DNA of 9,803 nucleotides from Clostridia bacterium (GTDB taxonomy: Bacteria; Bacillota_A; Clostridia; Oscillospirales; CAG-272). The notes under the pieces are model-generated. The model was not told the DNA's origin. It ran no database searches and was given only the letters and a program-made list of their open reading frames with translations. Positions 6,383 to 9,803 of this stretch are shown here, one piece after another (the first letter of the stretch is position 1; each line of letters begins with the position of its first letter). The position numbers and the translations under genes were made by a program. The stretch lies in the NCBI GenBank assembly GCA_017457545.1, contig JAFTHF010000044.1, forward strand, positions 1-9,803, read 5' to 3'.

Positions 6383-8432
6383 CGCCAACCTCCGTATTAT
6401 CATCAACTATGCGTATGAATTCATTACTGTTCATAAGCTCATCAAAGGGATTTCGTTTGATCTGAGCCTTTGATTTCTTCTTTATAGGAGCATGTACATA
6501 TTTTCTCTTAGGAGTTGTGTTTTTTGTAAATTCGGCAGGTATTTCTATATCAACACTTGCAGATGTGATATCTACGTAAACACTTGTAGGCTTATCAAGC
6601 TCTCTTTCAATTTTGTAGTAAGAGAAGGTAAGCGCTATTGCAATAAATGAAATAAATACAAGCTCGCTTGATTTAAGTGAGTAGCAGAAAATACCGGAAA
6701 CAAATATACCGATAATAGAGACAAATCCTGCTGCGCCATTAATTCTTCTATGCTTATTTTTTGCCTTTGCGCAAAGGGTAAAGGCAAGGATTAAAAATAG
6801 AATAGAGAATGCGGTTAAAATAATTATTCCAAGAATTCCTGATGATATAAGCAGCTGTCTGTAAATGCTTCCAAGATCTGTAGCACCGTTTAAATCAAGA
6901 TTTACTCTGTCCAAAGCCTCAGCAAAATTATTTTCACCGAAGCCGATACCGAAAGGAAATCTTTTAAAAATTTGCCACGTAGTCCTGTTAATAATAGCAG
7001 TTGAGGGAGAAGTCAATTCAGCACTTTTTCCAAAGCTATTTATTAAAGCAAGCATATCTGCAGGTAAGGTGTAGTGGAAAATTGGAATTGCCACCGCAGC
7101 AACCATTGCAAGGTATATAAAGTTTTTATTGTAGATTATTAGGAAGAGCAGCATTTCTACTATTACAGCAATAAGTGCTGCCTTGGATTGATTAAGAATA
7201 ATGCACGTTATAACAAGTGCCAGTGAAAATACACCGTAAATACGTGACATTGCTCTATTACCCGAAAAGATGAATAAAAGTATAAATGGAACAATTGCGC
7301 ACAAGTATATCGCAAATACATCCGGATTGTAGAATGTAGATGTTATGCGTTCATTGATTGATGAAAACGCATCAAAATTAGGTACAATCACCTTAAGCTC
7401 CTTAAGTATAAACTGGACAATTCCAATAACAGATGCCAGAGTTACAGATAGCGTTAAGGAAACAAGGCAACGTGTAAACCATTGTTTTGATCTTATTAGA
7501 TTTGAAACCGCAAAGTAGCAGAGAACAAGGGCTGCATTAATAAGTGTGGGAACAAGGGATGTTCTGTGGTCAAGGCAGAAAGCATAGCTGATAACAATCA
7601 TAAGCATTATAGCTGAAATTGCAATATCGAACAGCTCAAATTTCAATGTTCTTTTACCTATGATATACTTAATAATGTAGCATATATCCACATAAATTGT
7701 CATTAAAATAAACAAATCAATGGAAATAAACGGAATTGCAAAAAGCAACACAACGATACCTGATTCTGGTGTTGTCAGAACTGCATAGCCTAGCAGTAAA
7801 ACAAGTAAGGCTATAAGAATAAAGGACGGACTTGCAAAATATGATATTATGCCCATAAACATTCCTACAAAAAAGGAAATGTTAGAGGACGTGTGCGTGG
7901 TTTGTTCATTTGCTAAACGGAAATTGTCAGCTTTTAAGCCTAGACATTGGAAGAAAATGAAGCTTACAAGTCTGCTTGACAATACACCTGATGCATAGCT
8001 TTTTGCTGAAAAAAGCAATGGGATAGAGCAGCCTGCGAGAATCAGACCCATAATAAAGGATTCAAAGGGTACATCGAGAATGGTTACAAAGCTGCGTATT
8101 GGGTAAAGAATAGACATAAAAATACCCATACTAATCATTATTATTCCGTAATCGCGCAAGGATGTACGTAAAAGAAAGCTTGTTATTTTAGGTACCAAAT
8201 TAACAAAGAAGCTATTTTCAAAAATTTTGGATACCTTGCGTCTGGTTTTATGCTTATTACCTTGATTTTTAAGACCTTTTGTTTTGCTTATATAAGACTT
8301 GTTTGCTTTTTCATATGAAGTAAAAAACTTACCTACGAAGCTTCCTCTCACCTTGGCTAAAGCCCACGACGAAGCGCGTTCAAACTTTGACTTTGTAGCC
8401 TGTGATGTATTTTTAATCTGTTTGTTTTCCAA
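6375..8432 (-). CDS. O-antigen ligase/Wzy_C-like polytopic membrane protein
   Basis: 685 residues. A strongly basic hydrophilic N-terminus (about 1-90) precedes roughly a dozen hydrophobic helices (about 95-605) and a hydrophilic basic/proline-containing C-terminal tail (about 610-685). Wzy_C/WaaL-type motifs occur in the usual order: ERITSTFYNPDVFAIYL (361-377), NQSKAALIA (414-422) and RTTWQIFKRFPFGIGFGENNF (483-503), then a loop and a YRQLLISSGILG helix (524-535). Such proteins transfer or polymerise lipid-linked glycans; in a Gram-positive cell a wall or capsular glycopolymer is the likely substrate (inference). The loop position that normally carries His has none. The start is TTG 8432 with an in-frame TGA just before it and only a weak GGA nine bases upstream, so the exact start is uncertain. 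It lies between trmD and DUF4330 in the operon. Confidence 0.85.
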   Translation of the reverse strand: MENKQIKNTSQATKSKFERASSWALAKVRGSFVGKFFTSYEKANKSYISKTKGLKNQGNKHKTRRKVSKIFENSFFVNLVPKITSFLLRTSLRDYGIIMISMGIFMSILYPIRSFVTILDVPFESFIMGLILAGCSIPLLFSAKSYASGVLSSRLVSFIFFQCLGLKADNFRLANEQTTHTSSNISFFVGMFMGIISYFASPSFILIALLVLLLGYAVLTTPESGIVVLLFAIPFISIDLFILMTIYVDICYIIKYIIGKRTLKFELFDIAISAIMLMIVISYAFCLDHRTSLVPTLINAALVLCYFAVSNLIRSKQWFTRCLVSLTLSVTLASVIGIVQFILKELKVIVPNFDAFSSINERITSTFYNPDVFAIYLCAIVPFILLFIFSGNRAMSRIYGVFSLALVITCIILNQSKAALIAVIVEMLLFLIIYNKNFIYLAMVAAVAIPIFHYTLPADMLALINSFGKSAELTSPSTAIINRTTWQIFKRFPFGIGFGENNFAEALDRVNLDLNGATDLGSIYRQLLISSGILGIIILTAFSILFLILAFTLCAKAKNKHRRINGAAGFVSIIGIFVSGIFCYSLKSSELVFISFIAIALTFSYYKIERELDKPTSVYVDITSASVDIEIPAEFTKNTTPKRKYVHAPIKKKSKAQIKRNPFDELMNSNEFIRIVDDNTEVGDD
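6389..6393 (-). promoter_or_regulatory. Ribosome binding site that fixes the DUF4330 start
   Basis: On the minus strand GGAGG is followed by six bases and ATG (6382-6380). It lies inside the last codons of the ligase-like gene, which points to coupled translation, and it rules out the longer TTG start at 6406. Confidence 0.85.
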
Positions 8433-8464
8433 TCAATCACATCCAATACCAGTTTAATAGTGAA

Positions 8465-8480
8465 TACGCATTACTGCGTA
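8465..8480 (-). repeat. Small hairpin around the trmD stop codon
   Basis: TACGCA (8465-8470) and TGCGTA (8475-8480) form a perfect six-base inverted repeat with the trmD TAA stop in its four-base loop. No T run follows on the minus strand, so it is not a classic terminator. It may tune processing or coupling into the next gene, 38 bases away. Confidence 0.5.
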
Positions 8481-9211
8481 GATTTGCTTTTGCGTTTTTT
8501 CTTTTCAACAGGAGGGTGCTCGATCATATATTTTTCATATAAATCCGGTCGACGCTCCTTTGTTAATTCAAGAGATTTTTCAAGTCTCCATTTATCTATG
8601 TTTCCATGGTGACCGCTAAGAAGCACCTCGGGAACCTCCTTACCGTTGAAAATCGGAGGTCTTGTATACTGAGGATATTCCAGAAGGCCTGATGCTATGC
8701 TTTCATCCTCATGGCATATTTCATCAGATAAAACTCCGTCAAGAAGTCTTGATACAGCATCTACAAGTATACATGCAGGTAGCTCACCGCCTGTCAGAAC
8801 GTAATCCCCGATAGATATTTCCTCATCAATTATTTCATCCAGAACTCTTTGGTCGACACCCTCATAGTGACCGCAAAGAATTATAAGATTATCGTATTGT
8901 GAAAGCTCCTTTGCAATACTATGATTGAAAATTCGTCCTCTGGGTGACATATAGACAGTTCTTGTTTTTCCTTCAGGTAGAGAAGACTTGACAGACAAGT
9001 AGCAATCGTATATGGGCTGTGTAGCCATCAGCATGCCCTTACCACCTCCGTACGGTGTATCGTCCACCTTTCTGTGCTTGTTTAATGTATAGTCCCTGAT
9101 GTTGTGTGCATTAACGGAAATCAGCCCATTTTTTTGAGCTCTACCCATAATGCTTTCACCAAGTACAGCGTTTATCTGTTCAGGAAAAAGAGTTAAAATA
9201 TCAAATCTCAT
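8471..9211 (-). CDS. trmD: tRNA (guanine-N1-)-methyltransferase TrmD
   Basis: Methylates G37 of tRNAs with a G at position 36 (Leu, Pro, Arg) using S-adenosylmethionine, which prevents +1 frameshifting. The product has 246 residues, the usual length. The trefoil-knot SAM site is visible as SPRGRIFN (89-96), [11 protein letters not shown] (112-122) and [13 protein letters not shown] (134-146), with [10 protein letters not shown] (176-185) and [14 protein letters not shown] (196-209) after it. The residue that aligns by eye with the catalytic Asp of E. coli TrmD is Glu170. The C-terminus ends in a Lys-rich tail (237-244). ATG overlaps the rimM stop as ATGA, and GAGGG stands nine bases upstream, so the two genes are translationally coupled, as in many bacteria. 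Confidence 0.97.
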   Translation of the reverse strand: MRFDILTLFPEQINAVLGESIMGRAQKNGLISVNAHNIRDYTLNKHRKVDDTPYGGGKGMLMATQPIYDCYLSVKSSLPEGKTRTVYMSPRGRIFNHSIAKELSQYDNLIILCGHYEGVDQRVLDEIIDEEISIGDYVLTGGELPACILVDAVSRLLDGVLSDEICHEDESIASGLLEYPQYTRPPIFNGKEVPEVLLSGHHGNIDKWRLEKSLELTKERRPDLYEKYMIEHPPVEKKKRKSKSTQ

Positions 9212-9714
9212 TCTATCATTCCCTCAATAGGTGTTATAAAAATTCCTTCCTCAAGTGAAATGCTCTTCACAAATTCGGGTATAGCAGGGATGTACGCATC
9301 AGTCTTTCCATCGCGCTTAATCACATAAACGTCTTGCGCACCGTAGTTTGCCACCTCACCAAGCACACCGTATTTTTCCTTTGTATTGTAATCGCATACG
9401 GGTAGGCCTATAAGATCAACAATAAAGAATGAATCTTCGTCTTTCTTAAGATCATCTCTATCAGCATATAAGGTTTTTCCACGGTATTTCATAGCCTCAT
9501 CGACATCAGTTACTCCATCAAGCATGAGCAAAGCGCCCACCTTGTAGGGTGAAATTTTTTTAACCTTTTTCTTTTCATATCCTAAGGATGTTTTTATGTA
9601 TACATTTTTAAGCTGAGCAAATACCTCATATGAATCGCAATAATGGTTTACAACCAAGGCTCCTGCTAAGCCATGTATTCTGGTTATAGCACCACATTCC
9701 AAATATTTTTCCAT
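9208..9714 (-). CDS. rimM: 16S rRNA processing/30S maturation factor RimM
   Basis: Binds ribosomal protein S19 and helps mature the head of the 30S subunit. The product has 168 residues, the normal size. The N-terminal RimM domain starts with [15 protein letters not shown] (6-20), the family's HGxxG signature. The C-terminal PRC-barrel domain (about 96-168) has the typical DLIGLPV (100-106), [15 protein letters not shown] (118-132) and [12 protein letters not shown] (141-152), ending in [11 protein letters not shown] 9712-9714 has GGAG (complement of 9724-9727) nine bases upstream. It is the first gene of the minus-strand operon seen here. rpsP and a KH-domain gene, often next to rimM, are not in the 89 bases upstream; they may lie beyond the edge. 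Confidence 0.96.
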   Translation of the reverse strand: MEKYLECGAITRIHGLAGALVVNHYCDSYEVFAQLKNVYIKTSLGYEKKKVKKISPYKVGALLMLDGVTDVDEAMKYRGKTLYADRDDLKKDEDSFFIVDLIGLPVCDYNTKEKYGVLGEVANYGAQDVYVIKRDGKTDAYIPAIPEFVKSISLEEGIFITPIEGMIE

Positions 9715-9728
9715 AAGATACGTCTCCT

Positions 9729-9744
9729 TTTATGTACACATAAA
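9729..9744. promoter_or_regulatory. Inverted repeat in the rimM leader; possible operator
   Basis: TTTATGT (9729-9735) and ACATAAA (9738-9744) are perfect seven-base arms around AC. The dyad lies a few bases past the predicted transcription start and abuts the rimM ribosome site, where a repressor or a local RNA hairpin could act. It is AT-rich and short, so chance cannot be excluded. Confidence 0.4.
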
Positions 9745-9756
9745 TTTCCAACATAT

Positions 9757-9785
9757 ATTATAGCACAAGTACCTAAAAATATCAA
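9757..9785 (-). promoter_or_regulatory. Promoter of the rimM-trmD-ligase-DUF4330-obg-nfo operon
   Basis: On the minus strand TTGATA (complement of 9780-9785) is followed by exactly 17 bases and a perfect TATAAT (complement of 9757-9762), preceded by TGC for an extended -10. The predicted start is near 9750, giving a leader of about 36 bases before rimM. Confidence 0.85.
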
Positions 9786-9803
9786 GAGAAAATTTACTTG
9801 AAA

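Noticed and set aside
6383..6406. Longer DUF4330 start at TTG 6406 or ATG 6403
   Set aside because: No ribosome site precedes them; GGAGG at 6389-6393 clearly serves ATG 6382.

Overview
The window looks like chromosomal DNA of a low-to-middling-GC Gram-positive bacterium of the class Clostridia, plausibly a gut Ruminococcaceae/Oscillospiraceae-type organism. The grounds are purine-rich AGGAGG-type ribosome sites, a T-box leader, U-tailed terminators, and the gene string rimM-trmD-(O-antigen-ligase-like)-DUF4330-obg. No mobile element, CRISPR array, rRNA or tRNA gene was found.

Layout, + strand (left). Positions 2-136 hold the 3' end of an unrecognised gene, closed by a hairpin. A two-HKD cardiolipin synthase (186-1748) follows and ends in a strong terminator. 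Next is a 440-base non-coding stretch that is accounted for: a promoter and a full T-box riboswitch with stem I, stem II region, stem III, antiterminator and terminator. It leads a methionyl-tRNA synthetase gene (2191-3777) of the E. coli/archaeal four-knuckle type without a C-terminal tRNA-binding domain.

Layout, - strand (right). Six genes run leftwards from a near-consensus promoter (9757-9785): rimM, trmD, a large O-antigen-ligase-like membrane protein, a DUF4330 protein, obg and nfo. rimM/trmD and ligase/DUF4330 overlap, DUF4330/obg abut, and obg/nfo are 9 bases apart, so this reads as one tightly coupled operon. It joins ribosome and tRNA maturation (RimM, TrmD, Obg) with envelope glycopolymer chemistry and base-excision DNA repair (endonuclease IV). 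The operon meets metG head-on at a shared bidirectional terminator (3777-3804).

Most of the window is ordinary housekeeping DNA; I do not see an obvious undescribed system. The points most worth checking are: (1) the T-box specifier loop, folded by hand, reads CCU (or CUG in a shifted register) rather than the AUG expected before a methionyl-tRNA synthetase; (2) the synthetase is of the accessory 'MetRS2'-like kind, with an Asn in place of the usual His of the HGTP motif; (3) the Wzy_C-type protein lacks the usual His in its catalytic loop; (4) a 16-base dyad lies between the rimM promoter and its ribosome site.
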